From Pseudomonas sp. (GTDB lineage: Bacteria > Pseudomonadota > Gammaproteobacteria > Pseudomonadales > Pseudomonadaceae), in the NCBI RefSeq assembly GCF_030690725.1, contig NZ_JAUYGD010000038.1, forward strand, positions 1 through 64,000: a stretch of DNA of 64,000 nt, given 5' to 3'. The first letter of the stretch is position 1, and each line of letters begins with the position of its first letter. Below are positions 36,168 to 44,471 of this stretch, piece by piece. The notes under the pieces were generated by a model that saw nothing but the letters and a program-made list of their open reading frames with translations, did no database searches and was not told where the DNA came from. The translations under genes and the position numbers were made by a program.

Positions 36168-37850
36168 ATGACCCAGGAAATCGGCGGCTTCGCCGCTCTC
36201 GATCTACATCCCAATGTTCTCGCTGCTGTAATTGCCACTGGCTATGAAGAGCCTTCGGCTATTCAGATTCAAGCGATTCCAGTAATTCTCGCCGGCCACG
36301 ACATGATCGGCCAGGCGCAGACCGGTACCGGTAAAACCGCTGCCTTCGCTCTGCCAATCCTCAGCCGCATCGACCCGGCCAAGCGTCAGCCACAAGCGCT
36401 GATCCTGGCTCCGACTCGTGAGCTGGCGCTGCAGGTTGCCACCGCTTTTGAAACCTACGCCAAGCAAATGCCGGGCGTCAGTGTTATCGCCGTTTACGGC
36501 GGCGCGCCAATGGGCCCGCAGCTTAAAGCCATCCGCAATGGCGCACAGATTGTTGTGGCCACTCCAGGTCGTCTGGTTGACCACCTGCGTCGCGACGAGA
36601 AAGTGCTGTCGACCATTCAGCACCTGGTCCTCGACGAAGCCGACGAGATGCTCAAGCTGGGCTTTATGGATGACCTCGAAGTCATCTTCAAAGCCATGCC
36701 GGAAAGCCGTCAGAGCGTGCTGTTCTCCGCCACTCTGCCGCACTCGATCCGTGCCATCGCTGAAAAACACCTGCGTGACCCCAAGCACGTCAAGATCGAA
36801 ACCAAGACCCAGACTGTAACTGCCATCGAGCAGGTGCATCTGATGGTTCACGCCGACCAGAAGCACGCCGCCGTACTGCGTCTGCTGGAAGTCGAAGAGT
36901 TCGACGCGCTGATCGGTTTCGTCCGCACCAAACAAGCCACCCTGGACCTGGCCGCCGCGCTGGAAGCCAAGGGCTACAAGGCTGCTGCACTGAACGGCGA
37001 CATCGCACAGAACCAGCGTGAGCGCGTTATCGACTCGCTGAAAGATGGTCGTCTGGACATCGTGATCGCCACCGACGTTGCCGCCCGCGGCCTCGACGTG
37101 CCACGCATCACCCACGTGATGAACGTGGACATGCCGTACGATCCAGAATCCTACGTACACCGTATCGGCCGTACTGGTCGTGCCGGTCGTACCGGTCGCG
37201 CCCTGCTGCTGGTGACTCCACGTGAGCGCCGCATGCTGCAAGTGATCGAGCGTGTAACTGGGCAGAAGGTCGGTGAAGTCAAGCTGCCAGACGCCAAGCA
37301 GGTGCTGGACGCACGTATCAAGAAGCTCACCAACAGCCTGGCTCCGCTGGTTGCTGATGCCGAAGCCAGCCACGGTGATCTGCTTGATCGTCTGACTGCC
37401 GACATCGGTTGCAGCCCGCGTGCCCTGGCCGCAGCCCTGCTGCGCAAGGCCACCAATGGCCAAGCGCTGACCCTGGCTGAAGTCGAGCGTGACCAGCCGC
37501 TGGTACCGAATAGCAATGGCCCACGTGAACGTAGCGAGCGCAGTGATCGTCCTGAGCGTCCTGATCGCGAAGGCAGCCGTGAGCGTCGTGCTCCGGTGCC
37601 ATTGGCCGAAGGCCGTGCCCGTTGCCGTACCGCCCTGGGCGCTCGCGACGGTATCGCGGCGAAGAACCTGCTCGGCGCGATCCTCAACGAAGGCGGCCTG
37701 GTCCGCGAAGCCATTGGCCGCATCCAGGTGCGCGAGAGCTTCAGCCTGGTCGAGCTGCCAGAAGAAGGCCTTGAGCGTCTGCTGACCAAGCTGAAAGACA
37801 CCCGCGTCGGTGGCAAGCCACTGAAGCTGCGTCGTTATCGCGAAGATTGA
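36168..37850 (+). CDS. deaD: DEAD-box ATP-dependent RNA helicase
   Basis: A 560-residue helicase from ATG 36168 (GAGG 7 bases before). The core has the Q-motif region GYEEPSAIQIQAIP, AQTGTGKT (motif I), APTRELALQ, TPGRL, DEAD, SAT, then the second RecA domain with HRIGRTGRAGRTGR. Residues about 455-490 are a charged Arg/Glu/Ser linker. The C-terminus (about 490-560) is a DbpA-type RNA-binding domain (RCRTALGARDGIAAKNLLGAI). It unwinds RNA in ribosome assembly, decay and translation control, mainly in the cold. A terminator follows. Confidence 0.93.
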   Translation: MTQEIGGFAALDLHPNVLAAVIATGYEEPSAIQIQAIPVILAGHDMIGQAQTGTGKTAAFALPILSRIDPAKRQPQALILAPTRELALQVATAFETYAKQMPGVSVIAVYGGAPMGPQLKAIRNGAQIVVATPGRLVDHLRRDEKVLSTIQHLVLDEADEMLKLGFMDDLEVIFKAMPESRQSVLFSATLPHSIRAIAEKHLRDPKHVKIETKTQTVTAIEQVHLMVHADQKHAAVLRLLEVEEFDALIGFVRTKQATLDLAAALEAKGYKAAALNGDIAQNQRERVIDSLKDGRLDIVIATDVAARGLDVPRITHVMNVDMPYDPESYVHRIGRTGRAGRTGRALLLVTPRERRMLQVIERVTGQKVGEVKLPDAKQVLDARIKKLTNSLAPLVADAEASHGDLLDRLTADIGCSPRALAAALLRKATNGQALTLAEVERDQPLVPNSNGPRERSERSDRPERPDREGSRERRAPVPLAEGRARCRTALGARDGIAAKNLLGAILNEGGLVREAIGRIQVRESFSLVELPEEGLERLLTKLKDTRVGGKPLKLRRYRED

Positions 37851-37863
37851 TGCTTCGTTGAAT

Positions 37864-37893
37864 AAAAAGCCCCGCCTAGTGCGGGGCTTTTTT
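37864..37893 (+). terminator. Rho-independent terminator of deaD
   Basis: AAAAAGCCCCGC - CTAGT - GCGGGGCTTTTTT; an A run and a T run make it bidirectional for the convergent dioxygenase gene. Confidence 0.92.
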
Positions 37894-37920
37894 ATTCCTG
37901 CTGTTTGTCGGGCGTATGGC

Positions 37921-38691
37921 TTAAGTGAAGCTGTAGATATCCATGCCCAGTGCGCCTAGGGTAAAGCCGCTGTGCTCGACCTTGAATTGCTCGCCTGCGC
38001 CCTCGGCGAAGAACAGTGGTAGCAGGTGCTCGTCGCTGGGGTGGTTGCGCACCGCAAAGGGCGCTTGTCGGCGGTAGTCCTGCAGAGCGGCGTGATCCTG
38101 CTCAGTCAGCTTCTCTACGATCCAGTCGCGAAACGCCTGTGCCCAGGGCTCGATGACATCCGGGTCTGCGTGCCAGTCCAGTTCGCCAAGGTTATGGGTG
38201 ATGCTGCCGGAGCCAATCAGTAGCACGCCTTGCGTGCGCAAGCTGGCCAGGGCCTTGCCGACCTGACGTTGCAAGGCTGGGCCCTGCTGGCTGGGCAGGG
38301 AGACCTGCACCACGGGTATATCGGCTTGCGGGTACATCAGCGACAGCGGCACCCAGACGCCGTGATCCAGCGGGCGCTCGGCGTCGAGCTGCGCTGGCAG
38401 GTTGGCGGCGGCCAGCAGTTGGAGTATGTCCGCCGCCAGCGTTGGGTTGCCGGGCGCCGGGTATTGCACTTGATAGAGCTCGGCAGGAAAACCGCCAAAG
38501 TCATGCCAGGTTCGCGGTTGCGCCGCGCTGCCGACCCGCAGCTCGTGGCTTTCCCAGTGCGCCGAAACCACCACAATGGCGCGCGGCTTGGGCAGTTGGC
38601 TGGCTAGGCGAGCCAGGGTAGGGCCGCTGGCGCCGGGTTGCAGGGCCAGCATGGGTGAGCCGTGGGAGATAAACAGGCTGGGCAGTGACAT
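37921..38691 (-). CDS. 4,5-DOPA-type class III extradiol dioxygenase
   Basis: A 256-residue LigB-fold protein from ATG 38691 (CAGGAG upstream). Conserved metal-site segments are SLFISHGSPML near the start, VVSAHWES, LDHGVWVPLSLMYP and GSGSITHNLGEL, with a further His in RNHPSDEHLLPLF. It matches the YgiD/DODA family, which opens catechol rings such as DOPA; in bacteria the true substrate is often unknown. It shares a bidirectional terminator with deaD and is divergent from tpm. Confidence 0.88.
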   Translation of the reverse strand: MSLPSLFISHGSPMLALQPGASGPTLARLASQLPKPRAIVVVSAHWESHELRVGSAAQPRTWHDFGGFPAELYQVQYPAPGNPTLAADILQLLAAANLPAQLDAERPLDHGVWVPLSLMYPQADIPVVQVSLPSQQGPALQRQVGKALASLRTQGVLLIGSGSITHNLGELDWHADPDVIEPWAQAFRDWIVEKLTEQDHAALQDYRRQAPFAVRNHPSDEHLLPLFFAEGAGEQFKVEHSGFTLGALGMDIYSFT

Positions 38692-38862
38692 GGCAGACTC
38701 CTGATGGATTCCTTGCATCTTCTATCAGCCAATCTGTGCATAAAAGCGCAAAAGCTAAGGTGTTTTGATCGTTTTAATAGATGGGTTGGTGCAGGCGGAA
38801 TCCCTTGGCCTTATTGGCCGCGTTGCGGCACGATCCTCAGTTGATTATTTACAGGAGGCGGT

Positions 38863-39519
38863 ATGCACGCAGAATTCTGGCAGGCGCGTTGGGCGAGCAG
38901 TGAAATCGGCTTTCATCTGCCTGAGGTCAATCCTTACCTGCAGCAGCACTGGCCGGCGCTGGGTTTGCCGGAAGGTGCGCGGGTGCTGGTGCCGCTGTGT
39001 GGCAAGAGCCTGGACCTGGCCTGGTTGGCGGGGCAGGGCTATCAGGTGGTCGGTGTTGAGCTGGCGCAGCGTGCGGTGGAGGACTTCTTCGCCGAGCATA
39101 AGCTGCAGCCGGAGGTCAGCGAAGTGGGTGCTTTCAGGCTGTATCGGGCTGGCACTGTGGAGATCTACTGCGGTGATTTCTTTGCCCTGACGGCTCAGCA
39201 GCTTGCCGGCTGCACCGCACTGTATGACCGCGCTGCACTGATTGCATTGCCGCCAGAGATGCGCGCTCGTTATGTGGCGCACCTGGCGAAGATTCTACCC
39301 AGCGGCTGCCAGGGGTTACTGGTGAGCCTGGATTATGACCAGGCGCAGATGGACGGGCCGCCCTTCGCTGTGACGAATGACGAGGTGCAGCGGCTGTTTA
39401 CGCCCGATTGGCAGTTAGAGGAACTGGCGTGCGGCGATGTGCTGGGCGACAACTGGAAGTTCCTCAAGCGCGGCCTTGAGCGCCTGGATGAGCGCGTCTA
39501 TCGCTTGTGTAAGGCCTGA
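38863..39519 (+). CDS. tpm: Thiopurine S-methyltransferase
   Basis: A 218-residue SAM-dependent methyltransferase. The N-terminal [14 protein letters not shown], the glycine loop [34 protein letters not shown] and IYCGDFFAL match bacterial TPMT, which methylates thiopurines and also selenium and tellurium compounds, giving volatile products and resistance. An AGGAGG site precedes the ATG. A terminator closes the gene. Position near htpX matches P. aeruginosa. Confidence 0.93.
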   Translation: MHAEFWQARWASSEIGFHLPEVNPYLQQHWPALGLPEGARVLVPLCGKSLDLAWLAGQGYQVVGVELAQRAVEDFFAEHKLQPEVSEVGAFRLYRAGTVEIYCGDFFALTAQQLAGCTALYDRAALIALPPEMRARYVAHLAKILPSGCQGLLVSLDYDQAQMDGPPFAVTNDEVQRLFTPDWQLEELACGDVLGDNWKFLKRGLERLDERVYRLCKA

Positions 39520-39530
39520 AGCCGGAAAAG

Positions 39531-39558
39531 AAAAAGGCGGCCCGTGGGCCGCCTTTTT
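39531..39558 (+). terminator. Bidirectional terminator between tpm and htpX
   Basis: AAAAAGGCGGCCC-GT-GGGCCGCCTTTTT, perfect stem with A and T runs on both sides, between two convergent genes. Confidence 0.92.
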
Positions 39559-39572
39559 CGTCTGCGTTGTAC

Positions 39573-40445
39573 TTAGCCGCGTTGACGCAGGGCTTCGATA
39601 CGCACTTCCAGTGGCGGGTGGGTCATCAGCAGGCCAGCCAGGCCGCCCTTCAGGCCGCCGTTGATGCCGAAGGCGGTCAGGCTGTTAGGCATGGTGACCG
39701 GCACTTCCTGCTCGGCGCGCAGGCGCTGCAGGGCAGCGATCATCGCGCCAGTGCCAGCCAGGCGGGCACCGGCTTCATCGGCCTTGAATTCGCGCTTACG
39801 CGAGAACCACATAACGATGATGCTGGCCAGGATGCCCAGAACAAGCTCGGCAAAGATGGTCGCTACGAAGTAGCCAATGCCTGGGCCGTCTTCGTTTTTC
39901 AGGATCACCTTGTCGACGAAGTTGCCGAAGATCCGCGCGAAGAACATCACGAAGGTATTCACCACGCCCTGGATCAGCGCCAGGGTGACCATGTCACCGT
40001 TGGCCACGTGGCCGATTTCGTGTGCCAGTACGGCGCGTACTTCGTCAGGCGAGAAACGCTCCAACAGGCCTTGGCTGACCGCTACCAGGGCGTCGTTCTT
40101 GTTCCAGCCGGTGGCGAAAGCGTTGGACTCATAGGCCGGGAAGATACCGACTTCCGGCATCTTGATCCCGGCTTCGCGGGATAGCTCTTCTACGGTCTGC
40201 AGCAGCCACTGTTCGTGACGGGTGCGTGGCTGGGTGATGATTTCGGTCTTGGTGCTCATCTTCGCCATCCACTTGGACAGGAACAGCGAAATCAGCGAAC
40301 CGGCGAAACCGAACACGGCGCAGAAAACCAGCAGGCTGCCATAGTTCTGGCCGGTAAAGCGGTCGACCCCGAGCAACTTCAGGGTGATGCTGGCGATGAT
40401 CAACACCGCAACGTTGGTGGCCAGGAACAGCATAATGCGCATCAT
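39573..40445 (-). CDS. htpX: Membrane zinc metalloprotease HtpX
   Basis: A 290-residue M48 protease. Two N-terminal membrane helices (about residues 4-24 and 33-55) are followed by the zinc motif HEIGH in [15 protein letters not shown], two further hydrophobic segments, and the [13 protein letters not shown] region with the third zinc ligand Glu. It degrades misfolded inner-membrane proteins in parallel with FtsH. The start [11 protein letters not shown] is as in other HtpX proteins. A miniature inverted-repeat element lies 35 bases upstream of the start. Confidence 0.95.
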   Translation of the reverse strand: MMRIMLFLATNVAVLIIASITLKLLGVDRFTGQNYGSLLVFCAVFGFAGSLISLFLSKWMAKMSTKTEIITQPRTRHEQWLLQTVEELSREAGIKMPEVGIFPAYESNAFATGWNKNDALVAVSQGLLERFSPDEVRAVLAHEIGHVANGDMVTLALIQGVVNTFVMFFARIFGNFVDKVILKNEDGPGIGYFVATIFAELVLGILASIIVMWFSRKREFKADEAGARLAGTGAMIAALQRLRAEQEVPVTMPNSLTAFGINGGLKGGLAGLLMTHPPLEVRIEALRQRG

Positions 40446-40480
40446 GGTGTATTGAGACTCCTCACGGGAAACATCTATCA

Positions 40481-40529
40481 GGCCGCTGAAAACCCTGTTT
40501 TGGCTGCTTCGCCTGATTTTTCAACGGCC
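40481..40529. repeat. Short inverted-repeat element upstream of htpX
   Basis: GGCCGCTGAAAA at 40481-40492 faces TTTTCAACGGCC at 40518-40529 (11 of 12 positions pair), with CCC-TGTTTTGGCTGCTTCGCCTGA-type filler. It looks like a small non-coding repeat element of the kind common in Pseudomonas, placed in the htpX promoter region. Confidence 0.6.
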
Positions 40530-40590
40530 ACTATTGGTTATGACGGCTATATAAGGGCGCACCCCCCGGCACTTCAACCTGGCGACTATT

Positions 40591-41043
40591 TCAAACTATG
40601 TCGCTTGCGCCGTTTAGGTTGGATTCGAACAGCAGGCGGGTGAGGCGGGCAACGCGTTCGCCATGCCGTTGGCCCAGTGCTTCGCGCAGCTGAAAGGCCA
40701 GCGTGGCGTGCACGCGGCGCACGCTAGGCGGTAAGGCATCACCCTCGCGCAGGGCATGGGGTACGCCGCGAGTCAGGCGTAGAAAGCCCTTTTCGCTGAG
40801 TACGGCTTGATCCAGGGCGTCGTAGCCGATGGTGGAGTCGAAGCGGATATAGCCTTCCTCGGCCAGCCACAGCAGGGCGCCTAAGCAGCTTTGATGACGT
40901 GGCGTGGGCAGGCCGAATTCGTCGGGCTCTTCACGGCCGATCAGGTCTTCGACATACAGTGCTGATTTGCTCGGAAACGCCTGGTACAGGGTCAGCATGC
41001 CGGCGGCGGCATCCTTGTAGAAGTCGTCGATCTGCAGGTCCAT
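40591..41043 (-). CDS. Conserved hypothetical protein, 150 residues
   Basis: Starts at ATG 41043 (MDLQIDDFYKDAAAGMLTLYQAFPSK), overlapping the upstream SDR stop by one base (TGATG), so the two are co-translated. It is a soluble, mostly helical protein with an internal winged-helix-like stretch (HQSCLGALLWLAEEGYIRFD; LSEKGFLRL). I recognise no catalytic motif. The same order SDR-hypothetical next to htpX and alaA is expected in Pseudomonas. It might be a small DNA- or protein-binding factor; not established. Confidence 0.75.
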   Translation of the reverse strand: MDLQIDDFYKDAAAGMLTLYQAFPSKSALYVEDLIGREEPDEFGLPTPRHQSCLGALLWLAEEGYIRFDSTIGYDALDQAVLSEKGFLRLTRGVPHALREGDALPPSVRRVHATLAFQLREALGQRHGERVARLTRLLFESNLNGASDIV

Positions 41044-41786
41044 CAGAATTTGCCAATCATTGAGGTTGGAAGGTAAGGCAGCACGCGGCCCAGCAGCGCC
41101 CAAGGCCAGCCAGGCACGTAGGCGCTGACACGGCGTTTGTCGATGTGCTTGGCGATCAGCGCCGCGCCGCGTTCCACGCCAATCAGGAATGGCCGGCTGG
41201 CCATGTCGCTGTTCAGTGGCGTGTCGATAAAGCCCGGCAGCAGCAGGGTGGTGTCGATGTTCTTGCCCAGCAGCTCGGCGCGGGTTGCTTCCATATAGCT
41301 GATCAGGCCGGCCTTGCTCGCCGAATAGGCCGCCGTATGTGGCAGGCCGCGTTTGCCGGCGACTGAGGCGACGGCAACCAGATGGCCGTGGCCTTGCTGG
41401 CGAAACAGCGCACAGGCGGCATCCAGGCAGGCAATTGCGCCTATCAGATTGGTTTCCACGGTCAGTCGGGCGCGCTTGAAGTGGCCACCGCCGGCTTTAC
41501 CGGTCAGGGCGATGCCTGCGTTGGCGATAATCCCGTCCAGCCCGCCGAGGGCATTAGCGGCCAGACCCACGGCATCCTGGCAAGCGTCGTAGTCGGTCAC
41601 ATCCAGCGGCAGCACCACTACCTTGCGCTGAAAGCGCGCCTGTAGCTCGGCGGCCAGCAGATGCAGGCTGTCTTCGCGGCGTGCGGCCAGCGCCAGGTCG
41701 TAACCCTTGGCCGCCAACTCGCGGGCCAGGGCGGCGCCGATGCCAGAACTGGCGCCGGTCAGCAGATAGCGTTTGCCCTGGCTCAT
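41043..41786 (-). CDS. Short-chain dehydrogenase/reductase
   Basis: A 247-residue classical SDR: TGASSGIG at residues 10-17, ANAGIAL, catalytic Ser in VASVAGKRG and YSASK with intact Tyr and Lys. The C-terminal part (VPGWPWALLGRVLPYLPTSMIGKF) is hydrophobic, as in SDRs that attach to the membrane and act on lipids or sterol-like substrates. Coupled to the hypothetical protein after it. It lies 12 bases after the alaA stop, so it is probably in the same transcript. Confidence 0.87.
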   Translation of the reverse strand: MSQGKRYLLTGASSGIGAALARELAAKGYDLALAARREDSLHLLAAELQARFQRKVVVLPLDVTDYDACQDAVGLAANALGGLDGIIANAGIALTGKAGGGHFKRARLTVETNLIGAIACLDAACALFRQQGHGHLVAVASVAGKRGLPHTAAYSASKAGLISYMEATRAELLGKNIDTTLLLPGFIDTPLNSDMASRPFLIGVERGAALIAKHIDKRRVSAYVPGWPWALLGRVLPYLPTSMIGKF

Positions 41787-41798
41787 GGCTTGCTCCGA

Positions 41799-43010
41799 TT
41801 ACTGTTGGTAAGTCTTGAGGAAGCTGCCGATGCGGCCGATGGCCATTTCCAGCTCATCCACGCGCGGCAGGGTGACCACGCGGAAGTGATCTGGCCACGG
41901 CCAGTTGAACGCGGTGCCCTGAACGATCAGCAGTTTTTCCGAGAGCAGCAGATCCAGCACGAACTTCTCGTCGTTATGGATCGGACAGACCTTCGGGTCG
42001 ATCTTCGGGAAGGCATACAGCGCGCCCATTGGTTTGACGCAGCTGACCCCGGGGATGTCGTTGAGCAGCTCCCAGGTACGGTTGCGCTGCTCCAGCAGAC
42101 GGCCTTGCGGCAGCACCAGGTCATTGATGCTCTGGTAGCCGCCCAGTGCGGTCTGGATTGCATGCTGGCTCGGCACGTTGGCGCACAGGCGCATGTTGGC
42201 GAGGATGTCGATGCCTTCGATATAGCTCTGGGCGCGGTGCTTGGGCCCGGAAATCGCCACCCAGCCTGAGCGGAAACCCGCCACGCGGTAGGACTTGGAC
42301 AGGCCGTTGAAGGTCAGGCAGAGCACGTCCGGGGCCAGGGAGGCGGTGCAGATATGCACGGCATCGTCGTAGAGGATCTTGTCGTAGATTTCGTCGGAGA
42401 ACAGCACCAGGTTGTGCTGGCGCGCCAGTTCGACGATATCCAGCAGCACTTCTTTGGAATACACCGCGCCGGTGGGGTTGTTCGGGTTGATCAGCACCAG
42501 GGCCTTGGTATTCGGCGTGATTTTGGCGCGCATGTCGGCGATATCGGGGAACCAGCCGGCCTGCTCATCGCACAGGTAATGCACCGGCTTGCCGCCGGCC
42601 AAGGCTACGGAGGCGGTCCACAGCGGATAATCGGGTGCCGGGATCAGCACTTCATCGCCGTTATTCAGCAGCGCCTGCATGGCCATCACTATCAGCTCGG
42701 ACACGCCGTTGCCGAGGTAGATATCCTCGATGCCGACGCCTTCCACCTGCTTCTGCTGGTAGTACTGCATCACCGCCTTGCGCGCGCTGAACAAGCCCTT
42801 GGAGTCGCTGTAGCCCTGGGCTGTAGGCAGATTGCGGATCACGTCCTGAAGGATTTCCTCAGGCGCTTCGAAACCGAACGGTGCCGGGTTGCCGATATTC
42901 AGCTTGAGGATGCGATGGCCTTCCTCTTCCAGGCGCTTGGCGTGCTTGAGCACCGGCCCGCGGATGTCGTAACAGACGTTGGCGAGCTTGTTCGATTTGC
43001 TGAACTGCAT
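41799..43010 (-). CDS. alaA: Alanine/glutamate-pyruvate aminotransferase AlaA
   Basis: A 403-residue fold-type I PLP enzyme. It is very close to E. coli AlaA in the stretches NVCYDIRGPVLKHAKRLEEE, NIGNPAPFGF, NPNNPTGAVYS, the PLP-Lys region NGLSKSYRVAGFRSGW and QGTAFNWPWPDHFRVVT. It makes alanine from pyruvate and glutamate. A 142-bp inverted-repeat element begins 33 bases upstream of its start codon, so its promoter is either inside or beyond that element. Confidence 0.92.
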   Translation of the reverse strand: MQFSKSNKLANVCYDIRGPVLKHAKRLEEEGHRILKLNIGNPAPFGFEAPEEILQDVIRNLPTAQGYSDSKGLFSARKAVMQYYQQKQVEGVGIEDIYLGNGVSELIVMAMQALLNNGDEVLIPAPDYPLWTASVALAGGKPVHYLCDEQAGWFPDIADMRAKITPNTKALVLINPNNPTGAVYSKEVLLDIVELARQHNLVLFSDEIYDKILYDDAVHICTASLAPDVLCLTFNGLSKSYRVAGFRSGWVAISGPKHRAQSYIEGIDILANMRLCANVPSQHAIQTALGGYQSINDLVLPQGRLLEQRNRTWELLNDIPGVSCVKPMGALYAFPKIDPKVCPIHNDEKFVLDLLLSEKLLIVQGTAFNWPWPDHFRVVTLPRVDELEMAIGRIGSFLKTYQQ

Positions 43011-43042
43011 ATTAAGTGATCCCGAATGGTGGAACGCCGCTG

Positions 43043-43184
43043 AGAGGGTGTTTACAAATTACTGCACTCGACCATGCAGCGTTGAAAGCAGCCTCAAAAT
43101 GCTCATGTACAACTTGTACACTCCGCTTTTTCGGCTGCTTTCGCCTTGCCTGGCCATCGCTCGCTACTTTTGTAAACACCCTCT
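43043..43184. mobile_element. MITE-like element with 16-bp perfect terminal inverted repeats
   Basis: AGAGGGTGTTTACAAA (43043-43058) is the exact reverse complement of TTTGTAAACACCCTCT (43169-43184). The 110 bases between code for nothing and contain a CATGTACAACTTGTACA segment. Size, perfect ends and lack of a transposase fit a miniature inverted-repeat transposable element or a related non-coding repeat family. It separates alaA from its upstream region. Confidence 0.75.
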
Positions 43185-43268
43185 GAATTACTCTGCAAAA
43201 AGACGCGATCTGACGAGCCTTGGCAGGTTGTAACGCCGGTGACAGACTGGGATCGAATGATACGTGGC

Positions 43269-43305
43269 AGCCCGACCTTGGCAAAGGTACTGGTCGGGCT
43301 TTTTT
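43269..43305 (+). terminator. Rho-independent terminator without an upstream annotated gene
   Basis: AGCCCGACC - TTGGCAAAGGTACT - GGTCGGGCTTTTTT, a 9-bp perfect stem with a T run on the plus strand. No plus-strand gene ends before it in the alaA-msrB gap of 469 bases, so it may end a small RNA. Confidence 0.75.
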
Positions 43306-43344
43306 GTGCTCAGCACATCCATGTGCTTCACCCCTTCGGGGCTT

Positions 43345-43415
43345 GCGCGCAAAAACGCTCCCGGCGTTTTTGTGGTGTGCCATCCATGGCCGCCACCCTG
43401 TGCGCCGTCGTGGCT
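43345..43415. repeat. Dispersed repeat with AAAAACGC-TCCCG-GCGTTTTT hairpin
   Basis: A hairpin with loop TCCCG (43351-43371) is followed by GCCATCCATGGCCGCCACCC and GCGCCGTCG. The loop and both blocks are shared with the element at 15245-15325, where the hairpin lies on the other side of the block. Together with the MITE and terminator it accounts for most of the 469-base gene-free stretch before msrB. Confidence 0.6.
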
Positions 43416-43479
43416 CCCGCTGGGTCGTTGTCACGTGATGTTGAATATCGTTTTGGCGTTTTTATTGAGGATTGTGACC

Positions 43480-43875
43480 ATGGACAAGCTGGAAAAACCC
43501 CTGGAAGCCTGGCGCGAAGAGCTTTCCGAGGAACAGTTTCACGTCTGCCGCCTGGGCGGCACCGAGCGCGCCTTTACCGGGCAGTATCACGACAGCAAGG
43601 TGCCGGGTATTTACCACTGCGCCTGCTGCCAGGCCGAACTGTTCGACTCGGATGCCAAGTACGACTCTGGCAGCGGTTGGCCGAGTTATTTTCAGCCGGT
43701 CAGCAGCGAGGCCATCGCCAGTCTGGATGACTTCAATCACGGCATGCACCGTATAGAAGTCAAATGCGCCAAGTGCGATGCTCACCTGGGGCATGTGTTC
43801 CCAGATGGGCCGGCGCCGACGGGGCTGCGTTATTGCATCAACTCGGCATCGCTTAAGCTGGTGCCGAAGGCTTAA
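43480..43875 (+). CDS. msrB: Peptide-methionine (R)-S-oxide reductase MsrB
   Basis: A 131-residue enzyme from ATG 43480 (TGAGG at 9 bases); longer readings into the repeat region are not credible. Zinc ligands are CxxC at Cys 47/50 and Cys 96/99. The catalytic Cys 119 lies in [11 protein letters not shown], and [11 protein letters not shown] and [10 protein letters not shown] complete the MsrB signature. It repairs methionine-R-sulfoxide in proteins with thioredoxin. It stands directly before the gpx-ospR peroxide genes, a local oxidative-stress cluster. Confidence 0.95.
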   Translation: MDKLEKPLEAWREELSEEQFHVCRLGGTERAFTGQYHDSKVPGIYHCACCQAELFDSDAKYDSGSGWPSYFQPVSSEAIASLDDFNHGMHRIEVKCAKCDAHLGHVFPDGPAPTGLRYCINSASLKLVPKA

Positions 43876-43886
43876 TGCCATTGCAC

Positions 43887-43907
43887 AGGCCCGCTATCAG
43901 CGGGCCT
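43887..43907 (+). terminator. Terminator after msrB
   Basis: AGGCCCGCT-ATC-AGCGGGCCT, perfect 9-bp stem followed by TATTTA. It separates msrB from the gpx-ospR promoter. Confidence 0.75.
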
Positions 43908-43915
43908 TATTTAGC

Positions 43916-43945
43916 AGCAATTAAATTGCATGCAATTTAATTGCT
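43916..43945. promoter_or_regulatory. 30-bp perfect palindrome, probable OspR operator
   Basis: The sequence from AGCAATTAAATTGCA to its exact mirror TGCAATTTAATTGCT has no mismatch over 15 base pairs per arm and no spacer. The AT-rich TTGCATGCAA core is like operators of OhrR/MarR-type peroxide regulators. It covers the -35 of the gpx promoter, so OspR (encoded by the second gene) would repress its own operon until oxidised. Confidence 0.75.
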
Positions 43946-43954
43946 CGCTATCTT
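43926..43954 (+). promoter_or_regulatory. Sigma-70 promoter of gpx-ospR
   Basis: TTGCAT (43926-43931), 17-base spacer, TATCTT (43949-43954). The -35 is the centre of the 30-bp palindrome, and transcription would start about 25 bases before the gpx ATG. Confidence 0.65.
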
Positions 43955-43985
43955 GCGTCCATTCCCACTCCTCAGGATGACCAGC

Positions 43986-44471
43986 ATGAGCAACGCACTC
44001 TTCGATATTCCGGTTACTACCATCAAGGGCGAGCAGAAGACCCTGGCCGATTTCGGCGGCAAGGCCGTGTTGGTGGTCAACACCGCCAGCAAGTGCGGTT
44101 TCACCCCGCAGTACAAGGGCCTGGAGAACGTCTGGCAGCAGTACAAGGACCAGGGCCTGGTGGTGCTGGGTTTCCCTTGCAACCAGTTTGGCAAGCAGGA
44201 GCCGGGCGATGAGGGTGCGATCAGCGAGTTCTGCGAGCTGAACTTCGGCGTGAGCTTCCCGCTGTTCAAGAAAGTCGATGTAAATGGCAGTGATGCCCAC
44301 CCGCTGTTCGTCAACCTGAAGAAGAGCGCGCCGGGCCTGCTCGGTAGCCAGGGCATCAAGTGGAACTTCACCAAGTTTCTGCTGAGTGCCGATGGCACGG
44401 TGATCAAGCGTTTCGCCCCGACCACCAAGCCTGAAGACCTGACTGCCGAGATCGAAGCACTGCTGAAATGA
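43986..44471 (+). CDS. Glutathione peroxidase family protein
   Basis: A 161-residue thioredoxin-fold peroxidase from ATG 43986 (AGGA upstream). The peroxidatic Cys 37 is in NTASKCGFTPQY, followed by GFPCNQFGKQEPG with catalytic Gln and a second Cys 65, then KWNFTKF with the active-site Trp and Asn. Members with Cys in place of selenocysteine mostly use thioredoxin. It removes hydrogen or lipid peroxides and is coupled to ospR by a 4-nt overlap. Confidence 0.93.
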   Translation: MSNALFDIPVTTIKGEQKTLADFGGKAVLVVNTASKCGFTPQYKGLENVWQQYKDQGLVVLGFPCNQFGKQEPGDEGAISEFCELNFGVSFPLFKKVDVNGSDAHPLFVNLKKSAPGLLGSQGIKWNFTKFLLSADGTVIKRFAPTTKPEDLTAEIEALLK

